Positions 23,791 through 35,200 of a DNA stretch of 64,000 nucleotides are shown one piece after another (the first letter of the stretch is position 1; every line of letters begins with the position of its first letter). The translations under genes and the position numbers were made by a program. This DNA comes from Erythrophleum ivorense (taxonomy: Eukaryota > Streptophyta > Magnoliopsida > Fabales > Fabaceae): NCBI GenBank assembly GCA_026724425.1, contig JAIUCV010000084.1:3218001-3282000 (forward strand), read 5' to 3'. A model generated the notes under the pieces. That model was not told where the DNA came from, made no database searches, and saw nothing but the letters and a program-made list of their open reading frames with translations.

Positions 23791-26516
23791 TCATGTGCCT
23801 GGGAAAGAGCTAGGTGTGGTGCTTGATAAGATGATGAAGGCGCAGACAACAGAAAGAGAGAAAACAGAGACCCATGTGTTCTCTGTGTACATCTCCATCG
23901 CGTCTGTTAGCGACAACCTCGTCCTGTTCTCTGCCCAGTTCCTTAGCCTGTCCGCTTCCGCTGCATATAACGCCCTTCCCTGCAAACACAGCCACATCTC
24001 TGGCGTAAGCACAGTCGACAATGGCTAGCTACTATGTTCTTGCTGAAACCCTAACTGAACAAACACTCTTGAGTCACTTACTTGGTCATCGAACCAACGG
24101 CCTCTCCTAAGCCAGGAAGTGACAATGGCTAGCAATATCCTCGGAGGAGTTAGGTAGTTAACTGATTTTCCCGAACCTTTCACAACTCGCATTCTCGGTA
24201 CTAACGTTCTAGCGACTGTCTCGGGAAGCTCACAGATTATGTTAAACATCTGCTTGTTTTTTATACTCGAACCACTGCAAGATTGACACTTTATGTATTG
24301 ATTCTTTGTGTTAAGTCTACATGCTTTCAAGAATACGCGTGCGTGCATACCTGAGAAGAAGTTCGGTTAGAACCATGCCCGGAGACGCAGTGTGTAAGCC
24401 AACCTTTGTTTTTAGGCTTTCTTTGACAACAGAACCATGAAACTGCCTCAGTCCACATTTTGTTGACCCATATCTGCAAAAAAACCTCAAGATGTTAAAG
24501 AAACTTTTGACTCCATTAAACAAGAATCAGTAATTGAATGATTTTGGTTACTTACACTGCTGTGAGAGGAGTGCTAGAGCCACCAGAACCAGCACCATCC
24601 ATGTTAAAGATGTGTCCACCATTGTTCTGTCTACTCATCACATCCATCGCCCCTCTTGTACATAGAATTGATCCAATCAAATTCGTGGAGACGATCTGCA
24701 TAAATTCCGATCATCAAACCGAGGAACTCCACCGTAAAGGTTTAAGCTTTATGTTCATTACTTGTTTGATATCTTCTTCGGTGAAGTCGAGCAACGGTCT
24801 AAACCCTTTGTTAGTACCAGCATTGTTGATCTGTCCAAAGAAGAGAAGAGTCAGTGAGGAAGAAAATGACCCCAAGGGACAAAATGAAAATGATGTTTGT
24901 TTACCCATATGTTGATGGAACCAAGCTCTTTAACAGCGAAATTCGACAACTTCTCAACGTCCTCTGGTTTGCAAACATCACAGGCAATACCAACTACTTT
25001 AGCATCACTCAACTTCTTTCTAGCTGATTCACTAGCGTTACTCATTATCTCTTTGAGGTTTTGCTCAAGCTCTTTGACAGTCATATCGACGGATTCAGAA
25101 CTGAATTCACAAAACAAAACAAAGCAATAATAAGACTTCCATTTCTTGAGGAAAAAAGCTAATCCATTATATCAAGATTTGAGCAACAACCTGCGAGATG
25201 TAACGATGACTCTATCTCCAGAGAGAAGAAACTCTCTAGCAAGAGCTTTCCCTAGCCCCCTCGTGCTAATGTAGAGAACACACATATTAGCATCATAAGA
25301 AAAAACAAGAATTGGGCAAATGTAATTAACAGAGGGGCAAAGAAAACCACCTTCCGGTTATAACAACATTGCGTGGACCGGCTCGGTAATGATCTTCTAA
25401 AACCATGTTAGCACCAGTCATGGTTCCAATGATGATTCCACCAAGCCAGCTATACCAAACCAATGAGTTCATCGAACTATCTCCCCCTTTTTTGTTACAA
25501 TATCATCACACACAACTGACTCAGACCAAATTAAAAAACTTACTTTCAAAAATGTTCTTTTCTAACCACTAACCTGACAGTTGAAACCCAATTTGGAGAA
25601 TAGCTCCAGTGCTTGTCATCGTCACAATGTATCTCGCTATTTGAACAGCAATCTGCAAACAGATAAACAATAAAAAGACCCAAAATTTGAATACAAATAC
25701 TGACATACTCATAAACTAAAGCCGATTTGTAACTAAACATATGCTATAAACCTATCTAAGGTCAGATTAAGCTTGAAACCGAGATAATTAGAGCCAAAAG
25801 GTTCCAAATTTTCACTTATGGGGAGAACAAAGATCAAGTTATATATATATATACTATAAACCTTTCAAAATTCAGATTAAGCTTGAAATCCAGATAATTA
25901 GAGGATAAAAGATCAGAATTTGCAGTTATTTCAGCACAAATATCTGAACAGTAGAGATTATTATAGCAAGCAAAATTCAGACCAAGCTTGAAGTTAAAAT
26001 GATTAGAGCAAAAAAGTGTCAGAATTTGCAGTTGCGTGAGAACAAAGATCAAGTAATTCACACACTATTCAACCTAAACCTATCTTAATACAAGATTAAG
26101 TTGGAAATCGAATAATTAGAGCAAAAGGGTCAGAATTTTACAGTTATGTGAGAACAAAGAATGAAGATTTCGAGAAAAAGGAGGAAACTTTAAAGACTTA
26201 CCGAAGAGAAAACCATCTCCAATTTTTCAACTTTCTGATTATACTCATCTTTAGATAAGAACCCTAACTTACTAACACCCAAAACCCCAGATTTGAGAGA
26301 ATCCCACAACCCATTTCCTTCTTTTGCCTTCAATTTCTCACGCTTTCTCCGTTTTTCAACCTTTTTCTCCCCTGAATCACTCTCACACCGATGCACATAA
26401 ACCCTACTGTTACGCTCTCTACAATTCAATCTTGACCCGACCCGTTGATGATCCATGAATCCGAGACGGTGCTCCAAACATTGTGGGTATACTTGAAGCT
26501 TGGTCAAAGTAGCCAT
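23791..26516 (-). CDS. NYC1: Chlorophyll b reductase NYC1 (short-chain dehydrogenase)
   Basis: Reduces chlorophyll b to 7-hydroxymethyl chlorophyll a on thylakoid membranes, the first step of chlorophyll b and LHCII breakdown in senescence. Ten exons: 26202-26516, 25574-25652, 25351-25486, 25191-25265, 24905-25100, 24762-24830, 24556-24695, 24351-24473, 24082-24274 and 23791-23979. They are all in phase and give 504 residues. A transit peptide is followed by hydrophobic segments (IARYIVTMTSTGAIL, SWLGGIIIGTM), the SDR cofactor motif TGSTRGLG (about 175), NNAG (269-272) and catalytic YGSTK (Y338, K342). A C-terminal hydrophobic helix SVFSLSVVCAFIIL ends in SSFPGT. A palindromic ABRE/G-box lies 269 bp upstream. 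Orthologue of At4g13250 (recalled). Confidence 0.96.
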
Positions 26517-29165
26517 AGCTAAATCAGAGAGTGAGATAAGCTTTAACTCTCATGCAAAATACCATACAAGAGATGATGATAAAAGCAAGATCTTTTTTTT
26601 TTTCTTTCTTAAAGTTTAGATTTTTTATTTTGGTATTCTTCGAAGATGTTAAATACAGAGATTCAGAGGTAATGAAATGAGATTTTCAGATTAGGACGAA
26701 GAAGCAAGGAGGTGGTGGAAAGAAAGAAGGAAGAGAAGTGTGATGGCCACACGTTACAGCAACCTCATCTCGTTAGCCTAGCAATGACACGTGTCACTTT
26801 TGTTCTTGTCGTTTAACATGTTCACGATATTTTTTTCTTTCTTTTCGTTTGGAGCTACTTATTAGATTCGGTAAAGATGATGAATTCATCGATGGAGAGA
26901 TCAGACTAAGTGGTGGGTTACTGGGTTTTGGTTTTGGATTACGTAAGTTTTTAGCTTCTGACATTGACAATTCAGTGAGAAGATATATATATAAAAAAAA
27001 ACAATTCAATTGAAAGTCTTTTGCCTTCACCAAACTAGTGGGTTTCTTCTTGATTCGGTCCGGTTTAATATTTTTTTATTTGATAAGAAATAGAACCAAA
27101 ATTTGTATACAATTTGGGTCTAGAAAGTAGAAACCAAAATTTGTTTCGAATTGCAATTTTTTTCCATGTTTTGTCTTTACTTGTATGTAAACCTGATTAT
27201 TATTTAGTTCTTATAGATGATAAAGAAGAATAGGTGAAATTGTATTGTCCCAAACTTATTGGTAAGCGAGTTTGAAATTTTGTGAGTTTTTTTAAAAATG
27301 ATTAATTTTCTTGTCTTTAGATTAGTTCTAATTGCAAACCAGATATGAAGAAGCCAAGATTTCTAAGAAGTGGGTGGAGATCCTTGATGACGCTGAAGAA
27401 ACAATATAGCATGATATCGGATCAACCACAAGATTTCTAAGAAGTAGGTGAGATGCTTGGTAAAGCTGAGGAAACAATAGCATGATACCATCAACCGTAA
27501 GATTTTAAGAAGTGGGTGGAGTTGTGCGGTTGATCCGGTTTTACAAATTAAAAGGCCAAAGCCAGTCTGATAAAGCTGAGGAAACAATAGGATGATAAAC
27601 TGTAAATGAGAGAACATGTTTTGCGATTACGTCCACGGCTTGGTTTGCTTGTCACTGAAAAAAAAAAAAAAAAAAGAGAATATGTCTAATTGCTTTTGAA
27701 ATATTTCACAATCTTGGGAAAAAATTCTTAAATAGACTCAAATAATCTTCTCCATTACACATGTCATTGCAATCTGCGTTGAACATAACCCTAGGTCCAA
27801 TCACAAAATAATGCAGGCGGTCTAAATGAAAGGCTCACTTTCAGTCGCTCTAGTCCTCTAGTTAGGACCTGCTCATTTGTGTATTTCGTTGTTCCATCCA
27901 AATATTCGATAAACCTCAGTGCTCAGGTTTTAACTATTTTTGGGTCGGGATATATATGCCAAATTGCCAACGATTAATTATTAGCATATCATTATTTGAA
28001 TAGTAGTTTTATCTCTTAATAATCGTGGTTCTATGTGGTAACCAGAATAGAATTACTATATATATAAGAATTATATTATAAACGGCAAAATTATATAATT
28101 AGAATATAAATGAGATAAGCATAATTATCTTAGTGGGAATGAATGAAAACATAATGTATATTATACAGTAAAACAAGATTTGCGGTCCGGATATAAACAT
28201 TGGCAATTATATTAAGACGGGATGCTTCATGTTTCGGTTAGCAAAAGCAAAGAAAGAGGTGGGTGGATATAAAATTGGTAAAATAGACAAATCAAGTGTA
28301 GCTAAATATAATGGTGCCAATTCAACAACCACAGGACTACTGCAACAAATCTACCCCTTTCTACCTTTAAAAGGATGTCCTCCCTCTTACTTCACTCCTT
28401 CCTTCTACATTTAAAAAATATGTTAGTTGTGTTTTAATTTCAGTTAAAAAAAAGTTCAAGAGGTAAATTACTTTTCTTACTATATATATATATATTTTTT
28501 TCTTTTCTCACTTAACTTAGCTCTACATTTCCTTGTTTTCTGTTGTCCGTCTATTCTTATTTTATTCTCCTTTTTTCGCTATCGTAATTATTAATTTTAG
28601 CAATACAAAACATACCAGGCAATACCTTGTATTTCACTTTAGTTTATCGCAAATATGCAGTTTTGAATATTTAAAAATACATATTTGTAAGCAATTCTGT
28701 TATATTAAGGGCTGTGCGCATTTTAAACAATATACAATTATTCTAATTATGTACGCTAACAAATGCAGAAAGACGGTGGGAAGTAGCCTACTAAACTCAC
28801 CATTATGTATTAACCTACTAAACTCATCACCACCATTATGTTTATGTGTGAGCCGGTAATAGATTATTATTTTATTTTAAAGACAAACTGATTTCATGGA
28901 ATATTCCAAAGAAGTCATGAATAATATAAATATAGGTAGACCAAGAAAAGTATGGACTTTTTCGGTGATTTAAAAAAACGAACAAGAACGGGAGCGTCTC
29001 AAAGGACAAAACTGACCATACAAAACATACAGAAATCATTGGTATGAATAGTAATCATGCAAGAAATAAAAATGAATTGAATGTAAATGAATAAAGTTGA
29101 AAGAAGTTGTAGAAAAATAAGAGTATATATGTAATCTCTTTTAAACCAAAACCATGGAAAGCTGC
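26517..29165. other. Intergenic, AT-rich with a local repeat
   Basis: 26517-26830 is the NYC1 leader and promoter. 27340-27605 has three imperfect copies of a phrase like AAAGCTGAGGAAACAATAG with AAGAAGTGGGTGGAG between them. 27660-27675 is an A run. 27950-28800 is very AT-rich. No supported gene; the short ORFs here (28229-28414, 28533-28859) show no recognisable homology. Confidence 0.4.
26785..26796 (-). promoter_or_regulatory. Perfect palindromic G-box/ABRE in the NYC1 promoter
   Basis: TGACACGTGTCA is a perfect 12-bp palindrome with a CACGTG core and ACGTGTC on both strands, 269 bp upstream of the NYC1 ATG. Established work places NYC1 under ABA/age-responsive bZIP factors such as ABI5/EEL and ABFs. 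Use of this site is inferred. A further CACGTT-type half site lies near 26749. Confidence 0.65.
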
Positions 29166-29412
29166 TGTTGGAATAAACTTGAAAAAAAGTTTAAAAATGA
29201 AGTTTTCCTATTCCTAACCAGTGTTTCCTATTAGGATTAGGACTAATGTTTTGTTATAAATAGAGGTGTCGACTTGTGACATTTTGTATGAGTTTAGAGT
29301 CGAGAGATTGAGAGCTTAAGTTTTGTAGAGAGTTTTCTTAAGTTAATAAAGAGAGTTATTTTTTATACAATTTTTGAGTCTTTAAATTCATACTTTCACA
29401 TTGAAAACAATA
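29166..29412 (+). mobile_element. Probable solo LTR, 247 bp, flanked by GCTGC
   Basis: The block opens TGTTGGAATAAAC directly after GCTGC (29161-29165), and GCTGC recurs at 29413-29417. Inside are a promoter-like TATAAATAGAGG (about 29255) and a polyadenylation-like AATAAAG (about 29346), the organisation of an LTR. The right terminus (AACAATA) is imperfect for a TG...CA element, so the end could be a few bases earlier. Confidence 0.45.
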
Positions 29413-29602
29413 GCTGCCTACTAATGTTATCCACTGATTTTGTAAATAAAAGACACTAAACCATGGTCATAAAGTAGTATTGCTCTTTAATATAAGCAAG
29501 AGCTTTCTAAGGACAAGTCACCAAACTCAAAGAAGAAGACAGAAGTAATAAGAGAAAACAGATCTGTTTCTCAATCTCCAGAAGTACAAGAAGAAAAGAA
29601 AA

Positions 29603-30151
29603 ATGGTTCTTAGAAGCTCAATCTCCAACACAAGAAAGTTCTTTCAAAAAACAATCGACAACTTCAAATCATTCTTCTCCAACAATGGTACCTATCACAA
29701 ACTACCCAAAACACCTAACAACACCTCCATCAACAATCATCATCATCATCCAAACCCCAATATCGTCACATCATCATCATCATCCATACATAATCAGTTT
29801 CAACCTAACTATGTGACCAAAAGCAGAGCTTTGATTCAACAACAAAGAAGAGGAGATAGAGACGAGACTCTGTTTTCCAAACCGAAGGTGGAGATTGTTC
29901 GTCGAAAGCTGGAGGAGATGGAGAAGATGATGAATGATGATATCATAAAAGATGAGGAACATGTCTCAGATGTTAGAGAGTTTCTGCATTGCTACTCTCG
30001 TCTTCGTTGCGCTGCTTACCTCGATGTGGTTGAGCACTTTTTCATGGAGGTATACTCTGACTTCTTTAGCTCTCAGCCTCTCGAGCACACCAGAGCGGCC
30101 GTTCGATCCATGGCTGTTGAGGTTAGATCCTACGGTGGCGAGAAGCACTGA
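29603..30151 (+). CDS. Plant-specific small protein, function unknown
   Basis: A single-exon 182-residue frame starting ATGGTTCTTAGAAGC after an A/G-rich leader. The N-terminus is basic (NTRKFFQKTIDNFKSFF, then YHKLPKTP), the middle is low-complexity with His, Asn and Ser runs (29738-29790), and the C-terminus is a helical block: VEIVRRKLEEMEKMM, then VREFLHCYSRLRCAAYLDVV and HFFMEVYSDFF. I recall the LHxYSRLxCxAYLDxV...FFMxxYSxF pattern from a family of uncharacterised plant proteins, but cannot name it. Good codon structure and the conserved-looking C-terminus argue for a real gene. Confidence 0.7.
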   Translation: MVLRSSISNTRKFFQKTIDNFKSFFSNNGTYHKLPKTPNNTSINNHHHHPNPNIVTSSSSSIHNQFQPNYVTKSRALIQQQRRGDRDETLFSKPKVEIVRRKLEEMEKMMNDDIIKDEEHVSDVREFLHCYSRLRCAAYLDVVEHFFMEVYSDFFSSQPLEHTRAAVRSMAVEVRSYGGEKH

Positions 30152-30490
30152 TAAAAAAGTTCAATATGATGATCTGTTTCCTATAATTGTTTCATTTTTC
30201 TACTCTGTTTTTTGTTAACTTTGCGAATCGTATTTTCTGTTGTGTGGCTGTATTTATTATTATTATTTTTTTTTTGGACATATGTGGCTGTATTTTAGTA
30301 GTGTATTTTAGTAGTTTTTAATATTTCTACTGAATTTTACAAATAACAACAGAATATATAACCTTATTTCCAAAATATTAGTATTTACACCGTAATAATT
30401 CGTAAGAATCTATGGATAATATTAATTTCTTTTCAATTACAGTCATTGTCAAGAGTTTGCGGACTTGTTTATTCACAAGTCCAATACTAA

Positions 30491-32254
30491 GACCATCTCC
30501 ATTGGTGAAACCAAAATTTTGGTTCTAAAACATATTTTACTAATAATTTTCACACAAACTATGTTAAAAATATTTGTGTGGGTTGTTAAACTTTTCCTCC
30601 TCCATTGATAGAAACTTTTATATGGTTCTAAAAGAAGAAAAAAAATTATTTTTCAATTGAACATATACATTGCACGACTTTGCAAGAACATATCTCCTAA
30701 CAACTTTCCTTCCAAAGAGGGAGCTGAGGAACCAACTTGGCTGCATATCTGTTCCAGCAGAAATAGTTTCAGGCTGAAGAACAACAGTGAGAGTTTGCTC
30801 CAGCACTGTGCCAAAAATGACATCCTTGTCTCTACACGGGAGCAGCTTTAGCCACGAGGTCAAGTTCTCAGTACAAACATCTTCACGTGGCAGTGAATCA
30901 TACCTCAGCTTGTCTGAGTTTGGCCCTAACCCCCGTGATGGTGTTTTTGTGATGATGATGAAGCTTCATTAGTATGCAGCGAAAACCCTCCTCCGGAAAT
31001 ATGACCTCTGAAGTCACCACCGTCGAACCAACAGCCACCGAAAAATCAGCATCACTCGGATCCTGCAATTTACAGCCACACAAAACACCATATAAATCTC
31101 AGATCAAGAAACGCATTCAACCTCAACTCTGTTTCAAGAAAATCTTATACTCCCTGAAATCAAGTACTTTGAATCAATATCAATACCTGAAATTCGGGGT
31201 GATTCGAGTGTAGTTATATGTAAACGAGAGGGATGAGAAAGAGAGGAAGCAGCAGGAGAAGGCGAGCCACGAATGCTCGGGGAATTACTGTTTTGTAGCC
31301 AACCATCTTGAATTTGAGAAGCAAACTGAAGATTCCACAAAACATCTTCAATAGAAGGATCCACCATGCTCCTACGCGCTCCATCATCCGCTGACATGCT
31401 CCCTTGTAACTGCAACATAAAAGAATGAAACAAAAAATGATAGTTAATAAAGATGATGAAGCCCTGACAGTGCGTGGGTTAAGAGTTCTTCCAACAAGTA
31501 TCAACCTGAGACTGAGGAACATCAAACACAGCCCACAGCTCGACCCCAACAGATAGCTCCATCTCCTTGACCCGAAATATCTGAACCTATTACAAAATTC
31601 ATGTTCCTGAGATTACATAAAACCAAAACAACTACACCAAAAGAGGTAAACCAAATTCATACTTAAAATTAGTTAACACAACAGTTTTCTGACACTCAAG
31701 ATCAATTCTTTTACCATATCAAGATCACAAGAGCTAGAATGATATGGTAAAAGTTTAATTGGAACAATTCGTACAAATTTTCCAATTAGAGTCTTCCAAT
31801 TTCTTAATCGATCTAACTGCATCCCAGTTGAAATTTTCGCTTCCAATTATTACTTACCAACAGAGAAATAGCTTTCAGGAAGAGATGGTGATGGCGGCCA
31901 TGGGAGTTCGACGGAGGAGCTGGTTCTCGAAATGGAAGTGAGTTAAAACCTTTCGATCGAGCAAAGGTTTCAGAAGCAAACACCATCTTCCAGATCGGAG
32001 GTCGGGAAGAAGACGATTCCAATCGATTGGTTTCCTTTGGCGGAGAGAGAGAAAATGATTTTTCTCTTTTTATTTTTCATTGCAAAACGGCAAATAAATG
32101 TTGTGCCGACGCGTGTCAGGTTTTTAGCGAGAAGAAAAAATTCTTACTAAAAACCTGGTTCCAAAAATTTAATTTATTTTCTCGTTTTTTCTTTCCATTT
32201 AATGACTAAAATTTTTCTTAAAACCCACATATGAACCCACGATGGAGATGCTCT
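30491..32254. mobile_element. TIR element carrying captured PIG-T gene pieces
   Basis: Ends are GACCATCTCCATTGG (left) and, reversed, GAGCATCTCCATCGTGG (right), with TAA on both sides (30488-30490 and 32255-32257). This fits a PIF/Harbinger-type 3-bp target duplication, 1764 bp long. Inside, on the minus strand, are parts of the GPI-transamidase subunit PIG-T/Gpi16: APPSNSHGRHHHLF (about 31900), VKEMELSVGVELWAVFDVPQ (about 31545), and GPNSDKLRYDSLPRE to CTENLTSWLKLLPCRDKD and TVLEQTLTVVLQPE (30640-30940). No transposase was seen. Confidence 0.7.
30620..32022 (-). pseudogene. Captured PIG-T (Gpi16) fragments, rearranged
   Basis: PIG-T is an ER-membrane subunit of the GPI transamidase. Here only segments of its N-terminal half are found. 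They are missing internal blocks: VKEMELS joins straight to VGVELWAVF, and PCRDKD joins to VLEQTLTV. An unrelated stretch, 30950-31420, is interposed between the PIG-T pieces, with readable parts SADDGARRSMVDPSIEDVLW and VAVGSTVVTSEVIFPEEGFR. I do not recognise this second donor. Splice-like GT/AG borders remain (for example DVPQSQ followed by GTTGAT). Not a functional transamidase subunit. Confidence 0.7.
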
Positions 32255-32257
32255 TAA

Positions 32258-35200
32258 CATATTTATAAGTGTACGTAATATATGTCTAGTGTAAGTAGAA
32301 AATATAAATTGCATACAAAAAGACCCTAAAAACATATTTACCGGTCCAACTCTCTTTGGAATATCATTACATGCAACATTAATGGCTTCACTCTCATGGG
32401 AGATTAAAAACTGATGTCGGTTATTGTCGCATGATCTGCACCAATCACCATCTCCTTGCTACTTGTTGTCTTTCTTCGACTTCCTGTTTTTTTCTTTATC
32501 AATTTTTCCCCACTGAAGAACACCAACAAGTTGTGATACCATATTAAAGTTTGTTATAAAACTACTCATTCTCATTAGTTGTAAATTGACTACATGATGA
32601 TCGTAAATTGGTAAGCTACTATTTGTGCAATGGTTTCTTTTTTCCTCACGTGTAATGTTAGTTGTTAGTACTTAGTACTTAGTAGGCTGAGAGAACTGAT
32701 GATGGGCTTTTGTTACATTTTAGGTTGGTTCGTGAGGAACAAATATTTTGTCTCTTTACATTTTTGGCTTCAGATAACAATAGTTAACAGGCCAGGGGCT
32801 AACGGAATGTTCTCTTATGGTCCAGGCCCTTGAGGAATTGGTGTTCGGATTAATATTTTCCCATCAAAAAATTTATAATGAAGGCTTGTGCGTATACTGT
32901 GGTCTTATAGTTACAAACTTACGTACAAATTATTAACTTTTATTCCAATTTCCCCCCTTTTTTTGACAGCAAAATTGCTAACTTATTATTATTATTTTTT
33001 TTTTTTTGTAACGTTTAACTTATTAATGTTTAGTTAACTGTGGTCTTCTGGGCTATATATGCAACGAAGATTTAGTACTACTGTTTGTTACTTTCTTTTA
33101 ATATAATTTAAGTTTGGTTTTGAGGATTTTGTAGGGTTTACTTGTTATATTGTGGAGAATGAATGTCATCTATCGAAGATTCATCTTCAAAGATGAAATC
33201 TTTTTTGGCCGTTTAGACCTTGCAATTCAAAATTTAGGCAAATTATTAGTTATTAATACATTGATTATTTATTTTATTTTAACATTAGGTTTGCTTCTTA
33301 GGGTTGGTCTAGGGTTTCAGGTCTCTTATAAATAGTACTATCCTAATTAGCCATAAATGTATATTCAGTTTTTAAATGTATATGTATATCTCAATACATA
33401 TCTTGAAAAGGTAAATTTACTTGGAGATCCAAAGTAAAAAAAATAATCATGGATTTTATTTAGCTAGTTTCAACATGTCAATATATTATTTGATAGTAAA
33501 CAAAAATAATGAAGTTAATGTAATAGACTTTCAAAAACAAGAAAAAACAATTAAAATATCATGCCAAAAAGAGCGTTAACTATCTGTAGATGCTTTCTAC
33601 AAAAAGTGGTATATTTAAAAAGGATTTTCATGCAAACAAATAAAAAAATATTACTCTAGTAGCTAGATCTTCCTTTATATGACACTTTTTTACAGTTCCA
33701 TGGACATATGGTTATGCCGTTTCTGTTTTCTAGCACTAGTAACAACTTATTTCCATCCGTTGGAACATTAGTGGGATTCTGTTTGTATTTTCGAATACTA
33801 GTAAAAGTATGAACCAAGTTGATATTTTTAGCTAAAGTTACAAAGTATTATATTCCTATTGGTCAAAGAAGATTCATCAAATAGATTCTACATGTATATA
33901 TTTTAAATCTTTGATCCCGATTTGATTCCTCCATTATAATTATGTTGTTGAAATTCCTCCGATTATGTTCCAAACTGTTTAGTCGGAAGCTTATTTACGG
34001 CCAGTGCCACGATTGTTTTGATCTCTCCAAATGTCGTACTCATAACCCACACAACATAATTATAAAACCAATATGAATATTTATTCTTCAAACTAGTTAT
34101 TTATAAACGATATATATTGACATAGCAAAATTACAAACAATGTCATTTTTAATGAAATTCACATGTACTTAGTAAAAAAGAAATTATAGAAGTACACAGA
34201 TTATTCGCTTACTTCGAGAGTCTCTTAATAAAACCAACTTTTGTAGATATGTTGAGATACATATTAATATTAATCAACCAAAAACGTACAAATTTGAACC
34301 TAAACAATATATTTATAAGAAAATCGAAATCCTAGAAAACCCGAAGAGCAAACCTTAATTGAAACTTTTTTTTTTTTGTTGAACTTTCCTAATTGAAAGT
34401 TTGAAACACTAATATTCATTTATCTTGTGGTAGGTAGAAAGCCAAATATTTTTTGGGTTAAAGCGTATATATATAGACACAAAAAATGGATCAATAGTGG
34501 ATGTCTGGAATTAGATAATGCCAGCTTAGATCATGTATCTTGATTTTCTACATCACTATAGATTACCTGCGGATCCATTGTATATACTACATTATTAAAA
34601 CTAGAGTCCACTTAAGTCTCTAGAAGAGAGAAGGCTGGCCCCTAAGATCTTGGAATCCCTTTGACATGTGAAGGTAAATGATGCTATCTAATCATTGAAA
34701 CAGTCAAGTTGCAAATGGCGTGGCCCATCTCCTGCTTCGTCAGTAAGTAGACATAGCTAGCAGTAAGACAAATCTATCAAGAGATCACTCTTTTCTTTGT
34801 TAATACTTAATTCCCACGATAGATGTCTTCTTCTTTTTTGGGTCAAAAGATGACTATTATATGTTTATATATCTCGTGCGTTAAATTCGTACCATATCTA
34901 TATTCTTTTGTAAAAGTAGTTTATACTTCATTTTAGTCCCTTCAAATTTCCGATGTGGATGATCATAATACTTTCCATCAAAATATGGTTCTTATCATCA
35001 GCCCATTTTGAACTGAGTCTCACATTTAGACCGGAAATAAATCCTGTTTACTTTAGACCATCCTAGCTATTTGGGTCAATAATCTGCCTTGTATACCATA
35101 ATATATTAAATAGGTTTCAAATTTTAAACTAATTGACAATGAACTGATTGGTTCATATGTTATTTGTAAATATTATATTAGGTCATTTCTAATTTTCAAT

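Noticed and set aside
33148..33370. Possible solo LTR or hairpin with TATAAATAG
   Set aside because: No target duplication or second terminus could be fixed.
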